Part shown: positions 50,355-64,000 of the stretch, piece by piece
Layout: the number at the start of each line of letters is the position of its first letter
Position numbering within the stretch: the first letter of the stretch is position 1
From: Mycolicibacillus parakoreensis
GTDB lineage: Bacteria; Actinomycetota; Actinomycetes; Mycobacteriales; Mycobacteriaceae
DNA: 64,000 bases
Assembly: GCF_022370835.2 (NCBI RefSeq)
Contig: NZ_CP092365.1
Coordinates: 3,596,001-3,660,000 of the forward strand
Reading direction: 5' to 3'
Translations under genes and position numbers: made by a program
The notes under the pieces: model-generated
Told to the model about the DNA's origin: nothing
What the model saw: only the letters and a program-made list of their open reading frames with translations
The model's database searches: none

Positions 50355-51484
50355 GCGCCGGCGGGCGCACCCCCGGCGTGGTGCGCGAGTTCCTCGGGCT
50401 GGCGTCGACCACGGCCCGGCGCGCCGGCGCCGGCGGGCATCCCTGCCAGGGTCTCTACCACCGTCCGGTCGGCAGCAAGCCGAAGGTGGCGGTCATCGCC
50501 ACCCACTACCAGATCGACTTCTCCGAGCACTATCTCGCCGACTACCTGGCCACCCGCGGCGTCGGTTTCCTCGGCTGGAACACCCGCTTCCGCGGGTTCG
50601 AGAGCAGCTTTCTGCTCGACCACGCGCTGGTCGACATCGGCGTGGGGGTGCGCTGGCTGCGCGAGGTGGCCGGGGTCGACACCGTGGTGCTGCTGGGCAA
50701 TTCCGGCGGCGGATCGCTGATGGCCGCCTACCAGTCGCAGGCGGTCGAGCCCAACGTCACCCCGCTGGCCGGGATGCGGCCGGCCGTCGGGCTGGAGACC
50801 CTGCCACCGGCCGACGGCTACGTGGCCGCCGCCGCACACCCCGGGCGTCCCGACGTGCTCACCGCCTGGATGGACGGCGCCGTCGTCGACGAGAACGATC
50901 CGGTGGCCACCGACGCCGAGCTCGACCTGTTCAACGGGCGCCACGGCCCGCCGTACCCGGCGGAGTTCGTCGCCCGCTACCGCGCGGCGCAGACGGCGCG
51001 CAACCACGCGATCACCGACTGGGTCGAGGCGGAGTTCACCCGGGTACGCGCCGCGGGGTTCTCCGATCGCCCGTTCACCGTGATGCGCACCTGGGCCGAT
51101 CCGCGCATGGTCGACCCGGCCCTGGAACCGACCAGCCGCACCCCCAACCTCTGCTACGCCGGCGCGCCGGCCAAGGCCAACCGCTCCACCTACGGCATCG
51201 CCGCGGCGTGCACCCTGCGCAACTGGCTGGGCATGTGGAGTCTGCGCCACGCCCAGACCCGCGCCGAACCGCACCTGGCGCGCATCGACGTGCCCGCCCT
51301 GGTGATCAACGCCCACGCCGACACCGGGGTGTTCCCCTCCGACGCCCAGCGCATCCTCGACGCGCTGGCGGCCCCCGACAAGACCTTCCGCTCGATCGAG
51401 ACCGACCACTACTTCACCACCCCCGGGGCGCGCAGCGAACAGGCCGACGTCATCGCCGAATGGATCGCCCGACGATGGCCGTGA
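50351..51484 (+). CDS. Alpha/beta hydrolase-like protein (Rv0272c-like)
   Basis: A 377-residue protein with hydrolase features: oxyanion strand VAVIATHYQIDFSEHYLADY, nucleophile elbow LGNSGGGSLMAAY, Asp in INAHADTGVFPSDAQ and His in TDHYFTTPG. It resembles Rv0272c in length and position. It overlaps the TetR gene by GTGA and the next gene by 10 bp, hence one operon. The substrate is unknown, perhaps a CoA ester or lipid. Confidence 0.85.
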   Translation: MSAGGRTPGVVREFLGLASTTARRAGAGGHPCQGLYHRPVGSKPKVAVIATHYQIDFSEHYLADYLATRGVGFLGWNTRFRGFESSFLLDHALVDIGVGVRWLREVAGVDTVVLLGNSGGGSLMAAYQSQAVEPNVTPLAGMRPAVGLETLPPADGYVAAAAHPGRPDVLTAWMDGAVVDENDPVATDAELDLFNGRHGPPYPAEFVARYRAAQTARNHAITDWVEAEFTRVRAAGFSDRPFTVMRTWADPRMVDPALEPTSRTPNLCYAGAPAKANRSTYGIAAACTLRNWLGMWSLRHAQTRAEPHLARIDVPALVINAHADTGVFPSDAQRILDALAAPDKTFRSIETDHYFTTPGARSEQADVIAEWIARRWP

Positions 51485-52455
51485 GAGTGTTGGCGCACCT
51501 GGCGCCCGGCCCGAAGGTGCGCGACCTCGTCGCCGCCGAGGCGCCCTGGCTCGACGTGCGGTTCTGCGCCGAAGACGACGACGCGACGTTCTACCGCGAA
51601 CTGCCGCACGCCGAGGTGCTCTGGCATGTGCTGCGCCCGGTGTCGGGCACCGACCTGGCGGCCGGGCGGCGGCTGCGGCTGGTGCAGAAACTCGGTTCCG
51701 GGGTCAACACGATCGACGTGGCCGCGGCCACCGACCGCGGTATCGCGGTGGCCAACATGCCCGGGGCCAACGCCGCCTCGGTGGCCGAGGGCACCGTGGG
51801 GCTGATGCTCGCCGCGTTGCGCCGGCTGCCGGCGCTGGACCGCGCCACCCGCAGCGGGCGCGGCTGGCCCACCGACCCGAGCCTGGGCGAGACCGTGCGC
51901 GACATCGGCGGATGCACCGTCGGGCTGGTCGGCTACGGCAACGTCGCCCGGCGGGTGGAGACCATCGTCGCCGCGATGGGCGCCACCGTGCTGCACACCA
52001 GCACCCGCGACGACCGGCACCCCGGCTGGCGGCCGCTGCCGACGCTGTTGGCCGCCAGCGACATCGTCTCGCTGCACCTGCCGCTGACCGAGTCGACCCA
52101 CCACCTGCTCGACGCCGATGCTCTCGGGCTGCTGCGCCCCGATGCGGTGCTGGTCAACACCGCCCGCGGCCCGATCGTCGACGAGGTCGCCCTCACCGAG
52201 GCGCTGCGCACCGGCCGGCTCGCGGCGGCCGGACTCGACGTGTTCGACACCGAACCGGTGGCGGCGGACAACCCGCTGCTGGCGCTGGGCAACGTCGTCG
52301 TCAGCCCGCACGTCACCTGGTACACCGCCGACACCATGCGCCGGTATCTGGCCACCGCGATCGACAACTGCCGGCGGCTGGCCGACGGGCGGGATCCGGC
52401 CCATGTGGTCAACGCGGTCACCCCCACCCGCCTCGCGAACCGACCGACCAGTTAG
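51475..52455 (+). CDS. D-2-hydroxyacid dehydrogenase
   Basis: A 326-residue NAD-binding dehydrogenase. Rossmann motif VGLVGYGNVARRV, catalytic Arg in NTARGPIVDE, Glu in FDTEPVAADNP and His in SPHVTWYT form the family set. Reversible oxidation of D-2-hydroxy acids such as glyoxylate or hydroxypyruvate derivatives is typical. It is placed between Rv0272c-like and FadE6 genes, which are adjacent in M. tuberculosis from memory, so it may be an insertion or a loss in that species. Confidence 0.88.
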   Translation: MAVRVLAHLAPGPKVRDLVAAEAPWLDVRFCAEDDDATFYRELPHAEVLWHVLRPVSGTDLAAGRRLRLVQKLGSGVNTIDVAAATDRGIAVANMPGANAASVAEGTVGLMLAALRRLPALDRATRSGRGWPTDPSLGETVRDIGGCTVGLVGYGNVARRVETIVAAMGATVLHTSTRDDRHPGWRPLPTLLAASDIVSLHLPLTESTHHLLDADALGLLRPDAVLVNTARGPIVDEVALTEALRTGRLAAAGLDVFDTEPVAADNPLLALGNVVVSPHVTWYTADTMRRYLATAIDNCRRLADGRDPAHVVNAVTPTRLANRPTS

Positions 52456-52497
52456 TAGATTGAGTCCCACCGACCCCCCCACGAAGGAGAGCCCGCC

Positions 52498-54699
52498 ATG
52501 CCGATCGCGATCACCACCGAGCATCACGACCTCGCCGACTCGGCGCGCTCCTTCGTGGCGAAAGTGGCGCCGTCGGAGGTGCTGCACGCCGCCTTGGAGA
52601 CGCCGCTGGAGAACCCGCCGCCGTACTGGCAGGCCGCCGCCGACCAGGGGCTGCAGGGCCTGCACCTGCCGGAATCCGCGGGCGGGCAGGGATTCGGCGC
52701 CCTGGAGCTGGCGGTGGTGCTCGCCGAGTTCGGCTACGGGGCGGTGCCCGGACCGTTCGTGCCGTCGGCGATCGCCAGCGCCCTGATCGCCGCCGACGAC
52801 CCCGCCGCGGCGCCGCTGGCCGCGCTGGCCTCCGGCGAGACCATCGCCGCCTACGCCCTGGAGTCCTCGCTGACCGCCACCCGCTCCGGGGACACCCTGG
52901 TGATCCGCGGTGAGGCCCGGTCGGTGCCCGCCGCCGCGCAGGCGTCGCTGCTGGTGCTGCCGGTCGCGATCGACGGCGGCGAGGAGTGGGTGGCGCTGGC
53001 CGCCGACCGCCTGGAGATCGAGCCGGTGGACAGCGTCGACCCGCTGCGCCCGATCGCCCACGTGCGCGCCAACGCCGTGGAGGTCGGCACCGACGCCGCG
53101 CTGAGCAACCTCGGCAGTGCCCGCGCCCACGCCCTGATCACCACCCTGCTGGCCGCCGAGGCCGTCGGGGTGGCCCGCTGGGCCACCGACACCGCCGCGG
53201 CCTACGCGAAGATCCGCGAGCAGTTCGGCCGGCCGATCGGGCAGTTCCAGGCCATCAAACACAAGTGCGCCGAGATGATCGCCGACACCGAACGCGCCAC
53301 GGCCGCGGTCTGGGACGCCGCCCGGGCCCTCGACGAGGCCGACGCGGCCGGCGACGGCGGCTGGCAAAGCGCCCACGTGGACTTCGCCGCGGCGGTCGCG
53401 GCCACCCTGGCCCCGGCGGCCGCGCAGCGCTGCGCCCAGGACTGCATCCAGGTGCACGGCGGGATCGGGTTCACCTGGGAGCACGACACCAACGTCTACT
53501 ACCGGCGCACGCTGCTGCTGGCGGCGTCGTTCGGTCGGCGCGCCGGCTATCCGCAGCAGGTGGTCGACACCGCCACCGGTTCCGGCATGCGCCCGGTCGA
53601 CATCGACCTGGACGCCGACACCGAGGAGCTGCGCAGCGAGATCCGCGCCGAGGTGGCCGCGCTCAAGGCGATCCCGCGCGAGCAGCGCACCGCCGCGATC
53701 GCCGAGGGCGGGTGGGTGCAGCCGCATCTGCCCCGCCCGTGGGGGCGCGACGCCACCCCGATCGAGCAGATCATCATCGCCCAGGAGTTCACCACCGGGC
53801 GGGTCAAGCGCCCCCAGATGGGCATCGCGGCGTGGCTGATCCCGTCGATCGTCGCCTACGGCACCGACGCCCAGAAACAACAGTTCCTGCCCCCCACCTT
53901 CCGCGGCGAGATGGTCTGGTGCCAGCTGTTCTCCGAGCCGGGGGCGGGATCGGACCTGGCCAGCCTCACCACCAAGGCCACCAAGGTCGACGGCGGCTGG
54001 CGGCTCACCGGTCAGAAGATCTGGACCTCGGCCGCGCAGTTCTCCGCCTGGGGGGCGCTGCTGGCCCGCACCGACCCCAGCGCACCGAAACACAGCGGGA
54101 TCACCTACTTCCTGCTGGACATGAACAGCGAAGGGGTGACGGTCTCGCCGCTGCGCGAGCTGACCGGCGGGGCGATGTTCAACACCGTGTTCATCGACGA
54201 CGTCTTCGTCCCCGACGACATGGTGCTCGGCGAGGTCGACCGCGGCTGGGAGGTCAGCCGCAACACCCTCACCAACGAGCGGGTCTCGATCGGCAGCACC
54301 GAGTTGCCGTTTTTGGCCAGCCTGGAGCAGTTCGTCGACTTCGTCGGCGACGGCCAGTTCGACGCGGTCGCCCAGCACCGGGCCGGCCAGCTGATCGCCG
54401 AGGGGCACGCCGCCAAGCTGCTCAACCTGCGCTCCACGCTGTTGACGATCGCCGGCGGGGACGCGATGCCCTCGGCGGCGGTCTCCAAGCTGCTCTCGAT
54501 GCGCACCGGTCAGGGCTACGCCGAGTTCGGGGTGGGCTCCTTCGGGGTCGACGCCGCGATCGGCGACACCGAGCAGCTGCCCGGCATCTGGACCGACTAC
54601 CTGCTGTTCAGCCGCGCCACCACGATCTACGGCGGCACCTCGGAGGTGCAGCTCAACATCATCGCCGAGCGGCTTTTGGGCCTGCCCCGCGACCCGTAG
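52498..54699 (+). CDS. fadE6: Two-domain acyl-CoA dehydrogenase FadE6
   Basis: A 733-residue fusion of two acyl-CoA dehydrogenase domains. The N-terminal half has QFGRPIGQFQAIKHKCAEM and QVHGGIGFTWEHDTNVYYRR; the C-terminal half has QLFSEPGAGSDLASL, TGQKIWTSAAQFSAW and IYGGTSEVQLNIIAERLL. It probably performs an acyl-CoA alpha,beta-dehydrogenation in lipid catabolism. It sits 42 bp after the dehydrogenase gene with ribosome-binding site GAAGGAGAG. Size matches FadE6 (Rv0271c, about 731). Which domain is active was not resolved. Confidence 0.93.
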   Translation: MPIAITTEHHDLADSARSFVAKVAPSEVLHAALETPLENPPPYWQAAADQGLQGLHLPESAGGQGFGALELAVVLAEFGYGAVPGPFVPSAIASALIAADDPAAAPLAALASGETIAAYALESSLTATRSGDTLVIRGEARSVPAAAQASLLVLPVAIDGGEEWVALAADRLEIEPVDSVDPLRPIAHVRANAVEVGTDAALSNLGSARAHALITTLLAAEAVGVARWATDTAAAYAKIREQFGRPIGQFQAIKHKCAEMIADTERATAAVWDAARALDEADAAGDGGWQSAHVDFAAAVAATLAPAAAQRCAQDCIQVHGGIGFTWEHDTNVYYRRTLLLAASFGRRAGYPQQVVDTATGSGMRPVDIDLDADTEELRSEIRAEVAALKAIPREQRTAAIAEGGWVQPHLPRPWGRDATPIEQIIIAQEFTTGRVKRPQMGIAAWLIPSIVAYGTDAQKQQFLPPTFRGEMVWCQLFSEPGAGSDLASLTTKATKVDGGWRLTGQKIWTSAAQFSAWGALLARTDPSAPKHSGITYFLLDMNSEGVTVSPLRELTGGAMFNTVFIDDVFVPDDMVLGEVDRGWEVSRNTLTNERVSIGSTELPFLASLEQFVDFVGDGQFDAVAQHRAGQLIAEGHAAKLLNLRSTLLTIAGGDAMPSAAVSKLLSMRTGQGYAEFGVGSFGVDAAIGDTEQLPGIWTDYLLFSRATTIYGGTSEVQLNIIAERLLGLPRDP

Positions 54700-54714
54700 A
54701 ACCGGGTGCGCGAC

Positions 54715-54785
54715 TGAGATCGACGTCTCAGCGGACACACACCCCCGGTTTCGGGGGGGGTGTGTCCACCACGGTGTCGATCTCA
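54715..54785. terminator. Nested hairpins after fadE6
   Basis: The outer pair TGAGATCGAC (54715-54724) and GTCGATCTCA (54776-54785) encloses an inner hairpin GGACACACACCCCC / GGGGGTGTGTCC (about 54733-54767) with a GGTTTC-type loop. Such a strong structure between two rightward genes is a terminator. Confidence 0.7.
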
Positions 54786-54852
54786 GCAGCGCAAGGCGCG
54801 TCGAGGCGCGTTGCGGGCCAACGCGGCGGTGCGGCCCCGGTAGGTTCGCACC

Positions 54853-55356
54853 ATGACCGACCCGCCTGCGGTACCGGCCGCCGACGCGACCGCCGCCGGT
54901 GAACGCCGGACGCTCGATGCGTTTCTCGACGGCTACCGAGACGCCGTGGTGCGCAAGACGACCGGGCTCTCCGACGCCGACGGCCGCCGTCACCTGGTGG
55001 CCTCGGCGACCACGGTGTCCGGGCTGATCAAGCATCTGCGGTGGGTCGAGTACGGCTGGTTCGACCAACTGCTGACCCAACGCGCCGAGGACCACCGCCG
55101 CAGCCACGACCGGAACTGGGAGTTCGAGGTCGGCGCCGACGAGGCGCTGCCGACGCTCGTCGACGAGTACCAGCGCCAGTGCGAACACTCCCGGCGGGTG
55201 GTGGCGCGGTACCCGCTCGACCACGAGGTGGCGCACCGGCGGCTGGGCCGGGTCTCGCTGCGCTGGATCTATGTGCACCTGATCGAGGAGACTGCCCGGC
55301 ACTGCGGCCAGATCGACATCCTGCGTGAACAGCTCGACGGCGCCACCGGATTCTGA
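54853..55356 (+). CDS. DinB/DUF664-family protein
   Basis: A 167-residue four-helix-bundle protein of the DinB/DUF664 type, with the metal-binding histidines in LIKHLRWVEYGWFDQLL and HLIEETARHCGQIDILRE. Actinobacterial members act with mycothiol or are damage-induced; function here is unknown. ATG 54853 follows a good start region. It is convergent with fadD2. Confidence 0.85.
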   Translation: MTDPPAVPAADATAAGERRTLDAFLDGYRDAVVRKTTGLSDADGRRHLVASATTVSGLIKHLRWVEYGWFDQLLTQRAEDHRRSHDRNWEFEVGADEALPTLVDEYQRQCEHSRRVVARYPLDHEVAHRRLGRVSLRWIYVHLIEETARHCGQIDILREQLDGATGF

Positions 55357-55382
55357 CCGCTCAGCGCCCCGGAGCGCCGCGT

Positions 55383-57053
55383 CTACATCTCGCGCAGCTC
55401 GCGTTTGAGGATCTTGCCGGTCGGGTTGCGCGGCAGCTCGTCGAGGAAGACGACCTCGCGCGGCACCTTGTAGCGGGCCAGGTGCTCCTTGACGTAGAGC
55501 TTGATCGCCTCCTCGTCGACCGTGGAGCCCTCCTTGCGCACCACGAACGCACGCAGCCGCGCGCCCCACTCCTTGTCGTCGACGCCCAGGGCGGTCGCCT
55601 CGGTGACCTCGGGGTGCCCGCTGAGCAGATCCTCGACCTCGGCGGGGAACACGTTCTCCCCGCCGGAGACGATCATCTCGTCGTCGCGGCCGGAGACGTA
55701 GAGCAGACCGTGCTCATCGATGTGGCCGACGTCGCCGGACGACAGCAGCCCGTCGATGATCTGCTTGCCGCCGCCGCCGGTGTAGCCGCCGAACGGGAAC
55801 GCGTTGCCGACGAAGATCCGCCCGGTCTGCCCCTGCGGCACGTCCTGGCCGTTCTCGTCGAGGATGCGCACCCGCACCCCCTTGACGATCGGGCCGACCG
55901 TGGCCGGGTTGAACGAGAGGTCCTGCGGGCGGGCGATGGACGCGAACGCCACCTCGGTGGAGCCGTACATGTTGTAGATGACCGGCCCGAGGTCGTCCAT
56001 CGCCCGGGTGGCCAGCTCCGCCCCCAGCTGCGAGCCGGAGACGAACACGATGCGCAGTGCGGAGAGGTCCGGGCGTTTGTCGGTCTTCTCCAGCTGGTCG
56101 AGGATGCGCGAGAGCATCACCGGCACCACGACCATCGCGGTCACCTTGTGCTTCTCCAGGTCCTCCAGCACGGTGGCCGGTTTGAAGCGCCGCCGCAGCA
56201 CCAGGGTCGACCCCATGAACATCGCCAGGGTGCCGTGCAGGTAGCCCAGCGCGTGGAACATCGGCGACGGCAGCGAGGTCACCTCACCGGCCTTGAACGG
56301 CACGTGCGAGAGGATCCCGCCGATCGGCTGCAGGGTCGGCGGGGTGCCCCGGTTGGCGCCCTTCGGGGTGCCGGTGGTGCCCGAGGTCAAGATGATGATC
56401 GAGGCGTGCTTGGTCACCTTCGGCGGCGGGGCGATGCTGCTGTGGCTGATCAGGTCGGCCAGGGTCTGATCGGTGCTGCCCGACGGCTCGGCGGAGTCGG
56501 GGTTGGTGCCCAGCGCCCGCAGCTTGCCCAGCGGCGGGTCGGCCTGGGCGACCGCGGTGGTGTACTCGTCGTCGTAGATGATGACCTTGGCGCCCTCGCG
56601 CTCGGAGACGTCCTTGATCTGCGGGCCGGAGAACTCGCTGTTGAGCATGATCAACCGGGCGCCGACGCGTGCGGCGCCGTAGTTGGCGACCAGGAACCAG
56701 CGGTGGTTGCGGCACAGGATCGCCACCCCGTCGCCGCCGCGCACCCCCATCGCCAACAGCGCATTGGCCAACGCGTTGGCCGCGTCGTCGAGCTCCTTGA
56801 ACGTCATCGTGCCCTCGTCGTCGACCACGGCGCTGCGGTGCGGGGTGCGCCGCGCGTTGAGCGCCGGGATCATGCCCAACTCGCCCCAGCGCACGGCGTC
56901 GGCGACGGCGCCGGCCAGGATCTGGGGGGACTCCAGTTTCAGCGCCCCGGAGCCGATGATTTTGCGCAGGTAGTGCAACTCGGTCGTCCCCCGGTCGGCA
57001 AGCACCTGCAGCTTGGAGACCACCTGGCCGGGCAGATCCATGAGATTCGGCAT
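55383..57053 (-). CDS. fadD2: Fatty-acyl-CoA/AMP ligase FadD2
   Basis: A 556-residue AMP-forming ligase: P-loop IILTSGTTGTPKGAN (~218), NMYGSTEVA, SSGDVGHIDEHGLLYVSGRD and ELPRNPTGKILKREL with the catalytic Lys. It activates fatty acids with CoA for lipid metabolism. By memory its position next to fadE6 matches FadD2 (Rv0270). The start gives MPNLMDLPGQVV. Confidence 0.92.
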   Translation of the reverse strand: MPNLMDLPGQVVSKLQVLADRGTTELHYLRKIIGSGALKLESPQILAGAVADAVRWGELGMIPALNARRTPHRSAVVDDEGTMTFKELDDAANALANALLAMGVRGGDGVAILCRNHRWFLVANYGAARVGARLIMLNSEFSGPQIKDVSEREGAKVIIYDDEYTTAVAQADPPLGKLRALGTNPDSAEPSGSTDQTLADLISHSSIAPPPKVTKHASIIILTSGTTGTPKGANRGTPPTLQPIGGILSHVPFKAGEVTSLPSPMFHALGYLHGTLAMFMGSTLVLRRRFKPATVLEDLEKHKVTAMVVVPVMLSRILDQLEKTDKRPDLSALRIVFVSGSQLGAELATRAMDDLGPVIYNMYGSTEVAFASIARPQDLSFNPATVGPIVKGVRVRILDENGQDVPQGQTGRIFVGNAFPFGGYTGGGGKQIIDGLLSSGDVGHIDEHGLLYVSGRDDEMIVSGGENVFPAEVEDLLSGHPEVTEATALGVDDKEWGARLRAFVVRKEGSTVDEEAIKLYVKEHLARYKVPREVVFLDELPRNPTGKILKRELREM

Positions 57054-57108
57054 GACCTCACCTTATGTGACTCCGCTCGCACCGTGTCGGCGAATTACCA
57101 TCGATGCG

Positions 57109-60693
<3,585 letters not shown>

Positions 60694-60702
60694 TCTGCCC
60701 CG

Positions 60703-61674
60703 GTGGACCAACACTGGAGCCGCCGCGGGTTCTTCGGGCTCACCGCCGCGGGCCTGCTGACCGCCGGGGTGTCGTCCGCGTGTTCGCGCGCCGAACCCGA
60801 CGAGGACGGCCAACCGGTCACGATCGAGCACCTGTTCGGCGAGACCGCCATCGAGGCCGCGCCCACCCGGGTGGTCAGCGCCGGGTTCACCGGCCACGAC
60901 GACCTGCTGGCCCTCGGGGTGGTGCCGATCGCGCTGACCCACTGGTTCGGCGACGAGCCGTTCGCGGTGTGGCCGTGGGCGCAGGCCCAGCTCGGCGACG
61001 CCGAGCCGGTGGTGTTGAGCCTCGAGGACGGCATCGACGTGGAGCGCATCGCCGAACTCGCACCCGACCTGATCGTGGCGACCAACGCCGGGGTCGACGC
61101 CGACACCTACGACCGGCTGTCCCAGATCGCCCCGACGGTGCCGCAGACCGGGCCCGAGGCGTTCTTCGAACCGTGGCGCCAGCAGGCCCGGACCATCGGT
61201 CGCGCGGTGCTGGCCGGGCAGCGCATGCAGACGCTGATCGACGGGATCGACGCGCAGTTCCGCGGCGTCCCCGAGCGCTATCCGCAGTTCGACGGCCTCA
61301 GCGTGCTGCTGCTCGACGGCACGCTGCGCGGCGCGGACGTGCTGGCGGTGCCGGCCGGCTGGCAGACCGATTTCCTCACCGACATGGGGTTCACCGTCGC
61401 CGCCAGCATCGCCGAGTTCGGCACCGCGGGGCGGGCGGTGATCCCCCGCGACCGGATCAGCGAGGTGCTCGACGCCGCCGACGTGCTGATCTGGACCACC
61501 GGCAACGACGACGAGATCGCCGCGCTGCAGGCCGACCCGGAGATCGCCGCACTCGCCGCGCGCCAGGTGTTCACCACCGGCGAGCAGGCCGGCGCGATCG
61601 CGTTCGCGTCCCCGCTGAGCTACCCGCTGGTGGCCGACCAACTGCCGCCGCTGATCGCCGACGGGCTGCGCTGA
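60703..61674 (+). CDS. Iron/siderophore ABC substrate-binding lipoprotein (Rv0265c-like)
   Basis: A 323-residue FecB/periplasmic-binding family protein. N-terminus HWSRRGFFGLTAAGLLTAG is a Tat-type twin-arginine signal and the lipobox-like VSSAC ends at the modified Cys near 25. Segments GHDDLLALGVVPIALTHWFG and IAELAPDLIVATNAGVDADT are typical of iron-complex binders. No permease follows, so its transporter lies elsewhere. It starts at GTG 60703, 9 bp after oplA, so an oxoprolinase-linked ligand cannot be excluded. Confidence 0.87.
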   Translation: MDQHWSRRGFFGLTAAGLLTAGVSSACSRAEPDEDGQPVTIEHLFGETAIEAAPTRVVSAGFTGHDDLLALGVVPIALTHWFGDEPFAVWPWAQAQLGDAEPVVLSLEDGIDVERIAELAPDLIVATNAGVDADTYDRLSQIAPTVPQTGPEAFFEPWRQQARTIGRAVLAGQRMQTLIDGIDAQFRGVPERYPQFDGLSVLLLDGTLRGADVLAVPAGWQTDFLTDMGFTVAASIAEFGTAGRAVIPRDRISEVLDAADVLIWTTGNDDEIAALQADPEIAALAARQVFTTGEQAGAIAFASPLSYPLVADQLPPLIADGLR

Positions 61675-61764
61675 CGGCCCCGGTCCTGAGCGGTTGGTAA
61701 GACGGCTCTGGCAGTGCCACCAAAACTCCAACCGGCCCCCCGCGGGGGCGATACCGTCGTAACC

Positions 61765-62415
61765 ATGAGTGTGGCATTGGATCTGACGGTGCCCGAGACG
61801 ATCCTCGACTACGGCGATCGGGCGTTGCTGTTGCAGTGCGCCGGCACCGCCGAGGTGCTGGCGTGGACCGAGGCGGTGCGCAAGGCGGCGCTGCCCGGTG
61901 TGCACGACGTCGTCCCGGCGTCGCGCACGGTGCTGGTGAAACTGGAGGATCCCACCCTGCAGGGCGTCACCCGCCAGCGGCTGCGCACGCTGCGGGTGGT
62001 GCCCGAGGACATCCAGACCGCCCCGCCCGCCGACGGCGCCGACGTGACGATCGACGTCGTCTACGACGGCCCCGACCTCGCGGTGGTGTCCGAACACACC
62101 GGGCTCAGCGTCGCCCAGATCATCGCCGCCCACACCGCGGCACCGTGGCGGGTCGGATTCGGCGGCGCCACACCGGGTTTCGCCTACCTCACCGGTGGCG
62201 ACCCGCGGCTGGCCATTCCGCGGCGGGCCGACACCCGCGAGTCGGTGCCGGCCGGGTCGGTGGCGCTGGCCGGTGAGTTCAGCGGCATCTACCCGCGCAC
62301 CGGCCCGGGGTGGTGGCAGTTGATCGGCCGCACCGACACCGTGGTCTGGGACATCGACCGCCCGAACCCGGCGTTGTTGACCCCGGGGATGTGGGTCCAG
62401 TTCCAGCCCGTCTGA
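61765..62415 (+). CDS. pxpB: PxpB/KipI-type 5-oxoprolinase subunit
   Basis: A 216-residue cyclophilin-like KipI-type subunit ([54 protein letters not shown]). It pairs with the next gene as part of the PxpABC 5-oxoprolinase. No PxpA (LamB/YcsF) gene is seen in this window, though a distinct OplA is next door. ATG 61765 follows a weak ribosome-binding site. Confidence 0.9.
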   Translation: MSVALDLTVPETILDYGDRALLLQCAGTAEVLAWTEAVRKAALPGVHDVVPASRTVLVKLEDPTLQGVTRQRLRTLRVVPEDIQTAPPADGADVTIDVVYDGPDLAVVSEHTGLSVAQIIAAHTAAPWRVGFGGATPGFAYLTGGDPRLAIPRRADTRESVPAGSVALAGEFSGIYPRTGPGWWQLIGRTDTVVWDIDRPNPALLTPGMWVQFQPV

Positions 62416-62438
62416 ACGACGCTGCAGAGGAGACCGCC

Positions 62439-64000
<1,562 letters not shown>

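Noticed and set aside
51409..55569. Minus-strand frame of 1386 codons opposite fadE6 and neighbours
   Set aside because: It runs through several genes with clear functions on the other strand; low-complexity Gly/Arg/His composition.

Overview
The window is high-GC DNA from a nontuberculous mycobacterium. The evidence is a complete ESX-3 type VII secretion locus, PE/PPE genes, FadD/FadE lipid genes, an AAC(2')-type acetyltransferase, and a gene order that from memory matches, inverted, the M. tuberculosis stretch from about Rv0321 (dcd) to Rv0261c (narK3). Family and synteny statements come from recall; no searches were run.

Region 1 (1-9771): partial dcd, a tRNA-Gly(CCC), and a compact 9.2 kb integrated element. 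The element lies between a 47-bp duplication of the tRNA 3' end (533-579 and 9694-9740). It is organised like the small phiRv1/phiRv2-type elements: tyrosine integrase, HTH repressor, small excisionase-like protein, RecA-like ATPase, a tightly overlapping string of small unknown genes, scaffold-like protein, HK97-type capsid, HNH nuclease, terminase-small-like protein, and a RelE-like toxin-antitoxin pair at the right end. I see no large terminase, portal, protease, tail or lysis gene, so it looks like a phage satellite or a reduced prophage. Two structures not explained by ordinary genes stand out: a dense GGTTCC/GGAACC array inside the ATPase gene, and matching arm-type repeats at both ends.

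Region 2 (9772-24724): envelope and secretion-associated genes. These are a DUF2628 protein, an exported M15-like protein, an Hsp70-fold protein with an extracellular Pro/Thr-rich tail, a divergent TetR/operator pair with a SnoaL-like gene, a WXG-like protein paired with a DUF1023 hydrolase, an L,D-transpeptidase, and an EspK-like module whose central gene is frameshifted at a C7 run. Then follow a PAP2 phosphatase, a BluB-like flavoprotein and an amidohydrolase.

Region 3 (24750-29266): a CopD-like membrane protein, a large membrane/multicopper-oxidase fusion with a possible DosR-type box upstream, and an alpha/beta hydrolase.

Region 4 (29263-47264, minus strand): the full ESX-3 operon, eccA3-eccB3-eccC3-pe5-ppe4-esxG-esxH-espG3-eccD3-mycP3-eccE3. 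Upstream are an IdeR-like iron box and two Zur-like boxes. The mycosin MycP3 has glycine where the catalytic serine should be. Behind the ESX-3 promoter sit an Rv0281-type methyltransferase and a second PPE/PE pair.

Region 5 (47376-64000): a TiaS-like protein divergent from a membrane protein across a perfect palindrome, an internally deleted VOC protein, and a TetR-hydrolase-dehydrogenase-FadE6 operon. Then come DinB, FadD2, and a 5-oxoprolinase cluster (oplA, iron-binding lipoprotein, pxpB, pxpC) followed by aac(2') and the start of a NarK-like transporter.
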